From Paraburkholderia sp. BL10I2N1 (GTDB taxonomy: Bacteria > Pseudomonadota > Gammaproteobacteria > Burkholderiales > Burkholderiaceae): DNA of 64,000 nucleotides. The notes under the pieces were generated by a model. That model was not told the DNA's origin and did no database searches. It saw only the letters and a program-made list of their open reading frames with translations. A program made the translations under genes and the position numbers. The stretch spans positions 2,976,001 to 3,040,000 of the forward strand of contig NZ_SNWA01000002.1 in the NCBI RefSeq assembly GCF_004361815.1, written 5' to 3'. The stretch's first letter is position 1. Every line of letters begins with the position of its first letter. Positions 1 through 9,413 of this stretch are shown here, one piece after another.

Positions 1-1
1 A

Positions 2-319
2 TTTCTTTCGGGCGGCCACGGCTTCGTCGACGACTACACGAAGGCGTATGGCCAGGGGCCCGGACCCTATTCGGTGTATGAATACGATGCCGTTGGTGTC
101 ACCGCGAAGGCAATCGCCGACGCGAAGTCGACGAGTCCGGCGGCGATCATCGCCGCGCTGCACAAGATCAAGGACTATTCGGGCGTGACGGGGAGCATCG
201 GGTTCAATCCGAAAGGCGACCGTAGCCTCGCGGTCTATATCACGATCATCGTGCGCAACGACCAGTTCGCGGCTTACCAGCGACAGGACGCGGCGGGTAA
301 GTGGGTGGCCATGAAGTGA
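2..319 (+). CDS. ABC transporter substrate-binding protein, branched-chain amino-acid type (C-terminal part)
   Basis: The frame is open from the window edge to a TGA at 317-319, giving about 105 residues; the N-terminus lies outside. The visible part reads like the last lobe of a LivJ/LivK-type periplasmic binding protein, with a YEYDAVGVTAKAI helix, a SPAAIIAALHKI segment, the typical turn GSIGFNPKGD and a final strand region ending KWVAMK. It is followed after 25 bases by a LivH-type permease, then a LivM-LivG fusion and LivF, so it is very probably the binding component of that importer. The ligand cannot be deduced from this fragment: the family binds leucine, isoleucine and valine but also amides, urea and aromatic compounds. 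Confidence 0.85.
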   Translation, partial: FLSGGHGFVDDYTKAYGQGPGPYSVYEYDAVGVTAKAIADAKSTSPAAIIAALHKIKDYSGVTGSIGFNPKGDRSLAVYITIIVRNDQFAAYQRQDAAGKWVAMK

Positions 320-344
320 GCGCCGCGGCGCGTCCGTTGCGGCC

Positions 345-1244
345 ATGAGCACCTTTTTCCAGTTCGTCGTCGAAGGGCTGACGATCGGCTCGTTCTATGC
401 GCTCGTGGCCCTCGGGTACACGATGGTCTACGGCATTATCCGTCTCATCAACTTTGCGCATGGCGACCTGTTCATGGTCGGCGCATTCATCGGATGGACC
501 AGCCTCGCGACGCTCGCGAGCGCGCACCTGCCGCTCGCGCTCGCGCTGCTGGCTGCCTTCGGGGCGTCGATGGCGGCAACTGGCGGACTCGGGGTCGTCA
601 TCGCGCGGGTTGCCTATCAGCCGTTGCTGCGCGCACCGCGGCTGTCGATTCTGATTACCGCGCTCGGCATCTCGCTGGTGCTCGAAAACGCCGTGCTGCT
701 GATCTATGGCGCCGGCTTCAGGACCTATCCGCACCTGCTCACCCAGGCGGGGCTGAATCTGCACAACGTGCAAATCACGTTTTCCCAGCTCGGCATCGTC
801 GCCGCCAGCTTCGCGCTGATGCTGGCGCTCTACTTTTTTGTGAATCACACGTTCATCGGCACCGCGATGCGCGCACTCGCGATTGATCAGGATGCGGCGC
901 GCCTGATGGGCATCGATGTCGAACGGATGATCCATCTCACCTTCTTCATCGGATCGGTTCTCGCTGCCGTAGCAGGCGTGATGGAGGGACTTTTTTACAC
1001 GCAGATCAACTTTTTCATGGGCTTCGTGCTCGGCCTGCGCGCATTCACCGCTGCGGTGCTTGGCGGCATCGGCAACATTCCGGGCGCCATGGCAGGCGGC
1101 TTCCTGATCGGGCTGCTGGAGGCGTTCGGCGCCGGCTATGTCTCGTCGCAGTGGACGGATGTGTTCGTGTTCGGTGTCCTGATCGCCGTGCTGGTGGTCA
1201 AGCCGACGGGCCTGTTCGGCGAGCGCGTCGTCGAGAGGATGTAG
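345..1244 (+). CDS. livH: LivH-type ABC transporter permease
   Basis: This 299-residue polytopic inner-membrane protein is of typical LivH length. It begins near the membrane with a stretch including VEGLTIGSFYALVALGYTMV and carries the family landmarks GIIRLINFAHGDLFMVGA near residue 35 and ALDQDAARLMGI in the cytoplasmic coupling region (the window has AIDQDAARLMGI near residue 180). The C-terminal helices include LGGIGNIPGAMAGG. It forms one half of the translocation pore with the LivM part of the next gene. The ATG at 345 lies 25 bases after the binding-protein stop, and the next gene starts 3 bases after its own stop, so the genes form one operon. Confidence 0.9.
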   Translation: MSTFFQFVVEGLTIGSFYALVALGYTMVYGIIRLINFAHGDLFMVGAFIGWTSLATLASAHLPLALALLAAFGASMAATGGLGVVIARVAYQPLLRAPRLSILITALGISLVLENAVLLIYGAGFRTYPHLLTQAGLNLHNVQITFSQLGIVAASFALMLALYFFVNHTFIGTAMRALAIDQDAARLMGIDVERMIHLTFFIGSVLAAVAGVMEGLFYTQINFFMGFVLGLRAFTAAVLGGIGNIPGAMAGGFLIGLLEAFGAGYVSSQWTDVFVFGVLIAVLVVKPTGLFGERVVERM

Positions 1245-1247
1245 CCC

Positions 1248-3059
1248 ATGCGCGCACCGGCTTCGATGCCAGCCTGGCCCACGATCGCCGCCGCCGGGCT
1301 GATCGCCCTGGCCGTCGCGCTCCCCGCGTTCTCCAGCAACTACGTGATCGATGTTGCACTGACCATCGTCACCTACTCGATCCTCGGCCTCGGGCTGAAT
1401 ATCGTCGTCGGCTACGCGGGGCTGCTCGATCTCGGCTACGCGGCATTCTTCGCGATCGGCGCCTATACGACGGCGTTACTCGAAACGCTGCTGGGCTTCT
1501 CGTTCTGGGAAACGCTGCCGTTCAGCCTCGCGTTTGCCGGCCTGTCGGGGGTTGTGATCGGCTATCCGACCCTGCGTCTGCGCAGCGACTATCTGGCGAT
1601 CGTCACACTGGGCTTCGGTGAGATCACGCGTATCGTCGCCACCAATCTCGAGATTACGGGTGGTCCGAACGGGATTTACGGCATTGCCAGCCCGAGTCTG
1701 TTCGGCGTCGAGATCAGCTCGCCGCGCGCGATCTACGAACTGGGCATGGCGTTCCTTATCGTCGTCCTGCTGTTCGCGATCCGCCTCGGCCGGTCGCGGC
1801 TCGGGCGCGCGTGGACGAGCATCCGCGAGGACGAATCGGCCGCCGAGGCAGTCGGCGTCCCGACGCTGCGCGTCAAGCTGCTGGCCTACGTGATGGGCGC
1901 GCTGATCGGCGGGATAGCGGGGAGCCTGTTCGCCGCGCGCTTTGGCACCATCGATCCCACCGGCTTCACTTATCTGCAGTCCGTGACGATTCTCATCGTC
2001 GTCGTGCTCGGCGGTCGCGGCAGTATTCCCGGCGTGATTCTCGGCGCGATGATCGTCGCTGGCGTGCCGGAATTGCTGCGCTTTCTGAACCTCTGGCGCA
2101 TCTTCGGATTTGCCGTCGCGCTCGTCATCCTGATGCTGCTGCGCCCGCAGGGCTTGTGGCCGGTCCGTGCAAAACGCGCCATGCCGCATGCGGATCTGGC
2201 AGGCGTGCCGCTTCCCCCCGCGCCGCCCATCACAGCCGGGGCGGGCGAAACGCTGCTGGAGGTGCGCGACCTCGCGTGCCGCTTTGGTGGCGTGCTGGCA
2301 ATCGGTGGAATCAGCTTCGTTGTGCGCAGCGGCGAGATTCTGGCACTGATCGGCCCGAACGGTGCGGGCAAGACCACGGTTTTCAACTGCCTGACGGGCG
2401 TCACCCGCGCGAGCGCCGGACGCATGTTCTGGTGCGGCGCACCGATGGGCGGCGGCGCGCCGCACCGCAACGTGCATCGCGGCATCGCCCGCACGTTTCA
2501 GGGTATTCGTCTCTTTGGGCACATGAGCGCGTTCGAGAACGTGCTGACGGGCATGGATCACCGACTGCAGACACCGCTTGTCGCCGAACTGGCGGGCACG
2601 CCGTCTGCCCGTGCGGAAGCGGCTGAACATGAGGCGCAAGGGATGCGCTGGCTCGACATGGTCGGCCTTGCCGCGCGCGCAAGCGAATACGCGGCCGATC
2701 TGCCCTACGGCGATCAGCGTCGGCTGGAAATCGCCCGCGCCTTGGCCAGCAATCCGCGCCTCCTGCTGCTGGACGAGCCTGCCGCCGGGATGAATCCGAC
2801 TGAGAAGCACGCCCTGATGGACCTGATCCGGCGCATCCGCGCGCTGGGCGTCACGGTGCTGCTGATCGAACACGACATGACCCTGGTGATGGGCGTGTCG
2901 GACCGGATCATCGTGATGGATCATGGCGTCATGATTGCTGAAGGGCCGCCGGCGCAGATCCAGAGCGATCCGCGCGTCATCGACGCTTATCTGGGCACGG
3001 CCGAAGACGACGACGCCGCCGATGCTGCCGATGGGGAGAAGTCACTGTGGAGCTCCTAG
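1248..3059 (+). CDS. livM: Fused LivM permease / LivG ATPase of branched-chain amino-acid-type ABC importer
   Basis: A single 603-residue frame joins two subunits. Residues 1 to about 315 are a LivM permease with the family segment [20 protein letters not shown] and a glycine-rich region [13 protein letters not shown]. After a short Pro/Ala-rich linker (about 318-335) comes a LivG ATPase: Walker [10 protein letters not shown] near residue 369, an ABC signature in the form [15 protein letters not shown] near 485, Walker [14 protein letters not shown] near 505 and the switch histidine in LLIEHDM. The fusion keeps one permease and one ATPase in fixed stoichiometry; LivH and LivF remain separate. 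The start ATG is preceded by GAGAGGA inside the end of livH. The end overlaps livF by 13 bases. Such fusions are known in proteobacteria, so a sequencing artefact is unlikely. Confidence 0.9.
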   Translation: MRAPASMPAWPTIAAAGLIALAVALPAFSSNYVIDVALTIVTYSILGLGLNIVVGYAGLLDLGYAAFFAIGAYTTALLETLLGFSFWETLPFSLAFAGLSGVVIGYPTLRLRSDYLAIVTLGFGEITRIVATNLEITGGPNGIYGIASPSLFGVEISSPRAIYELGMAFLIVVLLFAIRLGRSRLGRAWTSIREDESAAEAVGVPTLRVKLLAYVMGALIGGIAGSLFAARFGTIDPTGFTYLQSVTILIVVVLGGRGSIPGVILGAMIVAGVPELLRFLNLWRIFGFAVALVILMLLRPQGLWPVRAKRAMPHADLAGVPLPPAPPITAGAGETLLEVRDLACRFGGVLAIGGISFVVRSGEILALIGPNGAGKTTVFNCLTGVTRASAGRMFWCGAPMGGGAPHRNVHRGIARTFQGIRLFGHMSAFENVLTGMDHRLQTPLVAELAGTPSARAEAAEHEAQGMRWLDMVGLAARASEYAADLPYGDQRRLEIARALASNPRLLLLDEPAAGMNPTEKHALMDLIRRIRALGVTVLLIEHDMTLVMGVSDRIIVMDHGVMIAEGPPAQIQSDPRVIDAYLGTAEDDDAADAADGEKSLWSS

Positions 3060-3817
3060 AAGTCCGTGATCTGCGCGTGAGTTACGGCAACATCGAAGTG
3101 CTGCACGGCATCTCTCTCGACGTCGGTCCGGGTGAGATCGTTGCGCTGCTCGGTGCCAATGGCGCAGGCAAGACCACGACGCTCAGAACCATCTCGGGTC
3201 TGATCCGGCCGCGCGCCGGGCGGATCGCGCTTTCCGGACGGCCGCTGACCGGGCTGCAGGCCCATCAGATCGTCGCCCTTGGCATTGGGCACGTGCCGGA
3301 GGGCCGACGGATGTTTGGCGTGTTGACGGTCGAAGAAAACCTGCGGCTTGGCGGCTATCTATTGCGACGCGACGCCGCCGCGCTCGAGCGTCGGGTCGCC
3401 GTCCTCTACGAGACCTTCCCGCGGCTTGGCGAGCGACGCGGACAATTGGCCGGAACACTCAGCGGCGGCGAACAGCAGATGCTTGCGATTGCGCGCGCGT
3501 TGATGCTCAAGCCGAGGCTCGTGTTGCTGGATGAACCGTCGATGGGGCTCGCACCGAAACTGGTACGCGCGATCTTTGGCATGATCGCGGACATCTGCAC
3601 CGAAGGCACTTCGGTGCTCCTTGTCGAGCAGAATGTCCGCCAGGCTCTTCGCATTGCGCACCGGGCATACGTGCTGGAAAGCGGCAGCGTGGCGCTGTCG
3701 GGTGCGTCCCGGGAGCTGGCACAGGACAGCCGTGTTCGTACCGCTTATCTCGGAGGGAGTGCGTCGACTGCGGGTGACACGCCAGTTGCGCCGACATTTC
3801 GCGACGGCGACCGATGA
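3047..3817 (+). CDS. livF: LivF-type ABC transporter ATPase
   Basis: This is a 256-residue ATPase of the LivF subfamily, with Walker A GANGAGKTT at residues 36-44, signature LSGGEQQMLAIARAL near 138, Walker B LVLLDEPSMGLAP and the switch region VLLVEQNV. The best start is the GTG at 3047, which has GGGGAG 8 bases upstream inside the preceding gene, so translation is probably coupled to the LivM-LivG fusion. It pairs with the LivG domain of the fusion to drive uptake. It is the last gene of the operon; a hairpin and the convergent gabD follow within 40 bases. Confidence 0.9.
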   Translation: MELLEVRDLRVSYGNIEVLHGISLDVGPGEIVALLGANGAGKTTTLRTISGLIRPRAGRIALSGRPLTGLQAHQIVALGIGHVPEGRRMFGVLTVEENLRLGGYLLRRDAAALERRVAVLYETFPRLGERRGQLAGTLSGGEQQMLAIARALMLKPRLVLLDEPSMGLAPKLVRAIFGMIADICTEGTSVLLVEQNVRQALRIAHRAYVLESGSVALSGASRELAQDSRVRTAYLGGSASTAGDTPVAPTFRDGDR

Positions 3818-3825
3818 GGCTTCGC

Positions 3826-3849
3826 GCTGTATCCGTCAGCGAATACAGC
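3826..3849. terminator. Hairpin between convergent liv and gabD genes
   Basis: The arms GCTGTATCCG and CGAATACAGC surround a TCAG loop, with one mismatch. It sits in the 38-base gap between two converging genes, where a bidirectional terminator would be expected. No clear U-tract follows on either strand, so assignment rests on position and symmetry. Confidence 0.35.
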
Positions 3850-3855
3850 AAAGGC

Positions 3856-5322
3856 TCAGATCCCGCCGATGCACATGTACTTGATGACAACATAGTCATC
3901 GATGCCGTAGTGCGATCCTTCGCGACCGAGTCCCGATTGCTTGACGCCGCCGAACGGCGCGACTTCGTTCGAGATCAGGCCGGTGTTGATGCCCACCATG
4001 CCGTATTCGAGCGCTTCGGCGACCCGCCACACGCGGCCGATATCGCGGCTGTAGAAATAGGCGGCGAGACCGAACTCGGTGTCGTTCGCGAGACGGATCA
4101 CTTCTTCGTCGGACGAGAAGCGGAAGAGAGGCGCCAGCGGGCCGAACGTTTCGTCGCGTGCGACCTTCATCGAAGGCGTGACGTCGGCGAGAATCGTCGG
4201 CTCGAAAAAGCCATGGCCGAGCGCATGCCGCTTGCCGCCGGTGACGAGGCGCGCACCTTTTGCCAAGGCGTCTTCGATGTGCGATTCGACTTTCAGCACG
4301 GCCGCTTCGTTGATCAGCGGACCTTGGGTGACGCCTTCATCGGTGCCCTTGCCGACCTTCAGACCGCCGACGGCGTCCCGCAGCTTCGCCGCGAACGCGT
4401 CATAGACACGGTCGTGAACATAGAAGCGGTTGGTGCAGACGCAGGTCTGTCCGCTGTTGCGGTACTTCGACGCGATTGCGCCAGCGACGGCCTCATCGAG
4501 ATCGGCGTCGTCGAACACGATGAACGGCGCGTTGCCGCCGAGTTCGAGCGAGACCTTCTTGACGGTCGGCGCGCACTGCGCCATCAGCAGGCGGCCAACC
4601 GGCGTCGAGCCCGTGAACGACAGCTTGCGCACGATCGGGTTACCGGTCATTTCCGCACCGATGGCTTTCGGGTCGCCGGTGATGACGCTGAAAACGCCGG
4701 CCGGAACGCCTGCGCGTTCGGCGAGCACGGCAAGCGCAAACGCCGACAGCGGCGTGGCTTCCGCCGGCTTGACGATGATCGGGCAACCTGCCGCCAGCGC
4801 AGGGCCGACCTTGCGCGTGATCATCGCGGCGGGGAAATTCCACGGCGTGATCGCCGCGCACACACCGATCGGCTCTTTCGTGACGACGATGCGTTTGTCC
4901 GGCGACGGCGTCGGGATCGTGTCACCGTTGACGCGCTTCGCTTCTTCCGAGAACCATTCGAGGAACGAGGCTGCGTAGACGATTTCGCCTTTCGCTTCGG
5001 CGAGCGGCTTGCCTTGCTCGGTCGTCAGGATGAGGGCGAGGTCGTCGGCATTGGCGAGCATCAGATCGTACCAGGCGCGCAGAATCTTTGCGCGTTCCTT
5101 GCCCGTTTTTGCACGCCACGCCGGCCACGCCGCGTGGGCGGCCTCGATCGCGCGACGGGTTTCCTGCGCGCCCATGCGCGGCACTTTGGCGATGCGCTCG
5201 CCGGTTGCCGGGTTGACGACGTCGAACGTGGTGTCGTCGTCCGCCTGTTGCCATTGGCCCGCGAGCCAGGCGCGAGTTTGCAACAGCTTCGGGTCTTTCA
5301 GATTTGCAAGCGTTTGCGTCAT
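3856..5322 (-). CDS. gabD: Succinate-semialdehyde dehydrogenase
   Basis: At 488 residues this has the length of GabD (E. coli 482). It oxidises succinate semialdehyde to succinate with NAD(P)+, the second step of 4-aminobutyrate breakdown. The aldehyde dehydrogenase landmarks are present: ITPWNFPAAMITRK (cofactor site, near 158-171), the general base Glu260 in SLELGGNAPF, and the nucleophile Cys294 in NSGQTCVCTNRF, a form characteristic of GabD. The ATG at 5322 begins MTQTLANLKDP. The gene lies 36 bases downstream of gabT, so the two probably form an operon controlled by the divergent MocR-type regulator. Confidence 0.93.
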   Translation of the reverse strand: MTQTLANLKDPKLLQTRAWLAGQWQQADDDTTFDVVNPATGERIAKVPRMGAQETRRAIEAAHAAWPAWRAKTGKERAKILRAWYDLMLANADDLALILTTEQGKPLAEAKGEIVYAASFLEWFSEEAKRVNGDTIPTPSPDKRIVVTKEPIGVCAAITPWNFPAAMITRKVGPALAAGCPIIVKPAEATPLSAFALAVLAERAGVPAGVFSVITGDPKAIGAEMTGNPIVRKLSFTGSTPVGRLLMAQCAPTVKKVSLELGGNAPFIVFDDADLDEAVAGAIASKYRNSGQTCVCTNRFYVHDRVYDAFAAKLRDAVGGLKVGKGTDEGVTQGPLINEAAVLKVESHIEDALAKGARLVTGGKRHALGHGFFEPTILADVTPSMKVARDETFGPLAPLFRFSSDEEVIRLANDTEFGLAAYFYSRDIGRVWRVAEALEYGMVGINTGLISNEVAPFGGVKQSGLGREGSHYGIDDYVVIKYMCIGGI

Positions 5323-5358
5323 GATCGGGTTCTCGAAGGTTTCTGGAAAGAAGGCGAA

Positions 5359-6648
5359 TCAGGCGGCAATGCCCACGGTTTCCTTCAATACCTCTTCGAG
5401 AATGGCGACCCCTTCTTCGAAGACGGCGTCCTGAATCGTCAGCGGGAACAGGAAGCGGATCACGTTCGAGTAGACGCCGCACGTGAGCAGCAAAAGACCG
5501 CGCTCGAGTGCACGCGCCTGCACGCGCTTCGTGAAGTCGGCGTCCGGCTCGCTGGTGCCGGCCTTGTTGAACTCGACTGCGACCATCGCGCCCGGGCCGC
5601 GCACGTCGGCGATCTGCGCGACTTCGCCGCGCAGCGCGACGAGCCTCGCCTTCAGGCGTTCGCCGAGAACAGTTGCACGCTCGCACAGTTGCTCTTCGTC
5701 GATGATGTCGAGCACGGCGTGCGCGGCTGCCACGGCCAGCGGATTGCCGGCGTACGTGCCACCCAGCCCGCCAGGCGCTGCCGCATCCATGATCTCCGCA
5801 CGGCCGACCACGCCCGACAGCGGCATGCCGCCCGCCAAACTCTTGGCGATCGTCATCAGATCCGGCACGACGTCATAGTGCTGCATCGCGAACAGCTTGC
5901 CGGTGCGTGCAAAACCCGTCTGCACTTCGTCGGCGATCAGCAGGATGCCGTGCTCGTTGCACAGCTTGCGCAGCGCCCGCACGAACTCGGTCGGCGCCGC
6001 ATAGAAACCGCCTTCACCTTGCACCGGCTCGAAAATGATCGCGGCGACGCGCTTCGGATCGATATCGGCCTTGAACAGATGTTCGATCGCGCGCAGTGAA
6101 TCGGCAACCGAGACGCCATGCAGCGGGTTCGGGAACGGGGCATGGAAGACGTCCGACGGGAACGGTCCGAAGCCGATCTTGTACGGTGCGACCTTGCCCG
6201 TCAGCGCCATGCCCATCAGCGTGCGGCCGTGAAAGCCGCCCGTGAACGCGATCACGCCCGGACGGCCGGTTGCCGCGCGCGCAATCTTGATCGCGTTTTC
6301 GACAGCTTCGGCGCCGGTCGTGAAGAACGCGGTTTTCTTCGGATGGTCGCCCGGCGCGCGGGCGTTGATCTTCTCGGCCAGTTCGACATACGAGGCGTAC
6401 GGCACGATCTGATACGCGGTGTGCGTGAAGTGATCCAGTTGCTCGCGGATCGCGGCGACGATCTTCGGATGACGGTGGCCCGTGTTGACCACGGCAATGC
6501 CGGCGCCGAAATCGATGAAACGGCGACCCTCGATGTCCCACAGCTCTGCGTTCTCCGCGCGCTCGGCGTAGAAGTTGCACATCACGCCGACGCCACGTGG
6601 GGTCGCGGCGTCCTTACGGGCTTGAAGTCCTGCATTGGTGTTGGCCAT
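5359..6648 (-). CDS. gabT: 4-aminobutyrate aminotransferase
   Basis: This class III PLP aminotransferase transfers the amino group of 4-aminobutyrate to 2-oxoglutarate, giving succinate semialdehyde and glutamate. The 429-residue frame starts at MANTNAGLQ. The PLP lysine is Lys269 in TIAKSLAGG, the cofactor-binding aspartate is in LLIADEVQTGFARTG near 240, and TGAEAVENAIKIAR near 111 binds the phosphate. An ATG two codons earlier abuts the AAGGAG ribosome site with no spacer, so the ATG at 6648 with a 6-base spacer is preferred. It is divergent from a GabR-like gene and followed by gabD. Confidence 0.93.
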   Translation of the reverse strand: MANTNAGLQARKDAATPRGVGVMCNFYAERAENAELWDIEGRRFIDFGAGIAVVNTGHRHPKIVAAIREQLDHFTHTAYQIVPYASYVELAEKINARAPGDHPKKTAFFTTGAEAVENAIKIARAATGRPGVIAFTGGFHGRTLMGMALTGKVAPYKIGFGPFPSDVFHAPFPNPLHGVSVADSLRAIEHLFKADIDPKRVAAIIFEPVQGEGGFYAAPTEFVRALRKLCNEHGILLIADEVQTGFARTGKLFAMQHYDVVPDLMTIAKSLAGGMPLSGVVGRAEIMDAAAPGGLGGTYAGNPLAVAAAHAVLDIIDEEQLCERATVLGERLKARLVALRGEVAQIADVRGPGAMVAVEFNKAGTSEPDADFTKRVQARALERGLLLLTCGVYSNVIRFLFPLTIQDAVFEEGVAILEEVLKETVGIAA

Positions 6649-6729
6649 GGTCATCTCCTTCGCTTGGCATTCTTCGGGGGGCGGTCGGGCGCCGCGCAAA
6701 GCGGCACATGTAGCGACTATAATCAGATT

Positions 6730-6773
6730 TGGCTCTTAACTTCAGAGCCATTTCAATAAAAATGTAGGAGCCA
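6730..6773. promoter_or_regulatory. Putative GabR/MocR operator: GAGCCA repeats
   Basis: TGGCTC at 6730-6735 and GAGCCA at 6745-6750 form an inverted repeat with a 9-base spacer. A further GAGCCA at 6768-6773 is a direct repeat 23 bases on, about two helical turns. The third copy overlaps the AGGAG ribosome site of the regulator gene. Paired direct repeats between a MocR gene and its target are the usual operator layout for this family; binding here is inferred. Confidence 0.5.
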
Positions 6774-6776
6774 ATC

Positions 6777-8297
6777 ATGCGCGCGAGCGTTCTGTCCGAC
6801 TGGCTGGCCCAGCGGCTCGATCGGGGCAACGGCCAGCCGGTCTACCGGCAACTGCACCGGCTGCTGCAGCAGGCCATCCTGTCGCGCGAACTGCCGGCAG
6901 GCAGCAAGGTGCCGTCTTCGCGTCTTCTGGCGGCCGAACTTGGCATCGCGCGCAATACCGTCACGCAGGTGTACGAGCAGCTGGTGCTCGAAGGCTACGT
7001 CAGTTCGGCGACCGGGCGCGGCACCTTCGTCGCCGACAGCGCACCGGACGAAATCATGGGTGCGCCGGATGCCGCGGCCCCAAACGTACCGTCCAGCGTG
7101 ACTGACATACCGTCTCAGCCGCTTCCCGCTGCGCGGGCGCTGTCGTCGCGCGGCGCGCGGCTGATCGCCGGCGCCGGAGTATCGAAGCGGCAATGGGGCG
7201 CGTTCATGCCCGGCGTACCGGACGTGTCGCGCTTTCCCGCGCGCGTCTGGAGCCGGCTGCACGCGAAGTACTGGCGGCGCCTGCGTCCCGACCTGCTGAC
7301 CTACGCGCCGGGCGGCGGCCTCGCGCTGCTGCGTCATGCGCTGGCCGAATACCTGCGCACGTCGCGCTCGGTGCGCTGCACGCCGGAGCAGATCATCATC
7401 ACGACGGGCATCCACCAGTCCGTCGATCTGGCCGTGCGTCTGCTGTCCGATCCCGGCGACGTGATCTGGACCGAAGATCCCTGCTACTGGGGCGTGCGCA
7501 GCGTGCTGCATGTGTCGGGCCTGCAATCGCGGCCGATTGCCGTAGATGAAGAAGGGATCAACCCGTCCGCCGACGATCTCGCGGCGCCGCCCCGGCTGAT
7601 GCTGGTTACGCCGTCGCATCAATACCCGCTCGGCATGGTGATGAGCCTCGCGCGGCGGCGGATGCTCCTCGAGTATGCGCGCCAGCATCAGTGCTGGATC
7701 ATCGAAGACGACTACGATAGCGAATTTCGTTACGGCAGCCGGCCGCTTGCTTCGCTGCAGGGGCTGGATACGGCGGGTCAGGTGATCTACGTCGGCAGCT
7801 TCGGCAAGACGTTGTTTCCCGGCCTGCGGATCGGTTATCTGGTGGTGCCCGAGGCGCTCGCCGAAAGTTTCGCGACGGCGAGCGCGGAGCTGTATCGCGA
7901 AGGGCAGTTATTGCAGCAGGCGGTGCTGGCGGAATTCATTGCGGAAGGGCATTTCACGTCGCATATCCGCAAGATGCGCACCTTGTACGGTCAGCGCCGG
8001 CAGACGCTGCTCGACGCTGCCGCGCGCCGTTATGGCGATGCGCTGCCCGCCGTCGGCGGCGACGCGGGCCTGCATCTCGTGATGCAGCTGCCCGAAGGCA
8101 CCGACGACCGCGCCGTGGCGCAAGCCGCGCTGGAACGCAACATCGTCGTGCGGCCGCTGTCCGGCTACTACGCGGAACCGGCGCGCGCGCCCTCCGGGCT
8201 TCTGATCGGCTATGCGTGCGTGCCCGACGATGAAATCGCGCCTGCGTTCGATACGCTCGCCGAGGCGATCGATACGACGCTCACGCAATTTGCGTGA
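6777..8297 (+). CDS. gabR: MocR/GabR-family transcriptional regulator (GntR HTH + aminotransferase-like domain)
   Basis: This 506-residue protein has an N-terminal GntR winged helix (about 20-88, with GSKVPSSRLLAAELGIARNT) and a fold-type I aminotransferase-like domain from about 125 to the end. The PLP lysine is Lys344 in YVGSFGKTLFPGLRIGY, and the aspartate pair lies in WIIEDDYDSEFRYG. MocR proteins use PLP as a sensing cofactor; GabR activates gabTD in the presence of GABA and PLP. Its position divergent from gabT, with shared operator-like repeats, supports GabR, although PdxR and TauR belong to the same family. AGGAG lies 6 bases before the ATG. Confidence 0.85.
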   Translation: MRASVLSDWLAQRLDRGNGQPVYRQLHRLLQQAILSRELPAGSKVPSSRLLAAELGIARNTVTQVYEQLVLEGYVSSATGRGTFVADSAPDEIMGAPDAAAPNVPSSVTDIPSQPLPAARALSSRGARLIAGAGVSKRQWGAFMPGVPDVSRFPARVWSRLHAKYWRRLRPDLLTYAPGGGLALLRHALAEYLRTSRSVRCTPEQIIITTGIHQSVDLAVRLLSDPGDVIWTEDPCYWGVRSVLHVSGLQSRPIAVDEEGINPSADDLAAPPRLMLVTPSHQYPLGMVMSLARRRMLLEYARQHQCWIIEDDYDSEFRYGSRPLASLQGLDTAGQVIYVGSFGKTLFPGLRIGYLVVPEALAESFATASAELYREGQLLQQAVLAEFIAEGHFTSHIRKMRTLYGQRRQTLLDAAARRYGDALPAVGGDAGLHLVMQLPEGTDDRAVAQAALERNIVVRPLSGYYAEPARAPSGLLIGYACVPDDEIAPAFDTLAEAIDTTLTQFA

Positions 8298-8323
8298 GCC
8301 GCTGACGCGCGACGAACCGCAAG

Positions 8324-9160
8324 TCAGATGCGGATCAGCACGGCGCCGAGCGTGACGAGCAGGCAGGCGGCGATGCGTCGCGTCGTCAGTTTTTCGCGCA
8401 TCACGAGCCAGCCGATCAGCACCGCGAAGATCGAGCTGAGCTCGCGCAGCGCAGACACCATCGCGATCGGCAGATAGCGGTAGGCCTCGATGATCAGGCA
8501 GTAAGCGGTGAGCGCGATCACGCCGGACAGCATGCCCTTGAACACCTTGTCGCGCCCGATGAAAAGCCCCCTCGCGCCACCGCGCCAGTGCCACACGAGC
8601 AGGAACTGCGGGACATTCCAGATCAGATAGACCCACATGATGTAGCTGAGCCCATTGCCTGCCACACGTGCGCCGATCCCGTCGACGATCGAATACGTCG
8701 CGATAAAGAAGCCGGTGAGCAGCGCAAATGGCACGCTCTCGCCCGAAAACCGCATGTTCCGGCGAAACGCCAGCGAGACGATGCCGATCGAGACCAGCAT
8801 CACGCCCATGGCAGCCAGCGGCTTGAGCGCCTCGTGCGCGAACATGAGTGCGCCGACGAACACGAGCATCGGCGACAGGCCGCGTGCGATCGGATAGATC
8901 TGACCGAAGTCGCCGCTACGGTACGCGCGGATCAGGGCGAGGCAATAGCCGAACTCGAGCACCACGGAAGCCAGGATGTAAGGCCAGGCGGCGGGCGCGG
9001 GCAATGGCAGGACGACGACACCGATCGCACTGACGACGACATACGGAATCGCCATCATGCCGAGCAGCCAGATCCGGTCTTCGGAGAGATGCAGAAACGC
9101 GTTCCAGGTCGCGTGAAGCAACGCGGACAACAGGACCAGCAGCACCACAAACGTTTCCAT
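8324..9160 (-). CDS. DMT-superfamily (EamA) membrane transporter
   Basis: This is a 278-residue inner-membrane protein with about ten predicted helices and two EamA-like halves; typical segments are LLSALLHATWNAFLH near the start and SALRELSSIFAVLIGWLVMREKL near residues 237-259, the latter a signature of the second EamA repeat. The substrate is unknown; relatives export amino acids or metabolites. An in-frame TTG lies one codon upstream, but the ATG at 9160 is preferred. It converges on the gabR-like gene 26 bases away, without an obvious terminator. Confidence 0.8.
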   Translation of the reverse strand: METFVVLLVLLSALLHATWNAFLHLSEDRIWLLGMMAIPYVVVSAIGVVVLPLPAPAAWPYILASVVLEFGYCLALIRAYRSGDFGQIYPIARGLSPMLVFVGALMFAHEALKPLAAMGVMLVSIGIVSLAFRRNMRFSGESVPFALLTGFFIATYSIVDGIGARVAGNGLSYIMWVYLIWNVPQFLLVWHWRGGARGLFIGRDKVFKGMLSGVIALTAYCLIIEAYRYLPIAMVSALRELSSIFAVLIGWLVMREKLTTRRIAACLLVTLGAVLIRI

Positions 9161-9413
9161 CAAAGACCAGGGCGTAAGAGGGCGGTGAAAGCCGCAAGCG
9201 TGTTGTTATTCCGGCAGAACCCGGTTGCCGCGAAGCCGTCCGCGGCCCAACGGGGCGAGTCCGCGCTGGCCGGGTACGGCGGAGATGCCTTTCTATCAGA
9301 TTATTCAAGGCGGCGAAAGCTTGCTGCAGGCCTCGTCCGAAGCTTGAAGAAAGGAAGAGAGGGGGAGAAGAGTGCGTGCCGCACGTCGCGGCACCGCGAT
9401 TGCAGGAACAGCC

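Noticed and set aside
3814..6099. A long plus-strand open frame
   Set aside because: It lies opposite gabD and gabT, with composition typical of an antisense reading, and shows no recognisable domain.
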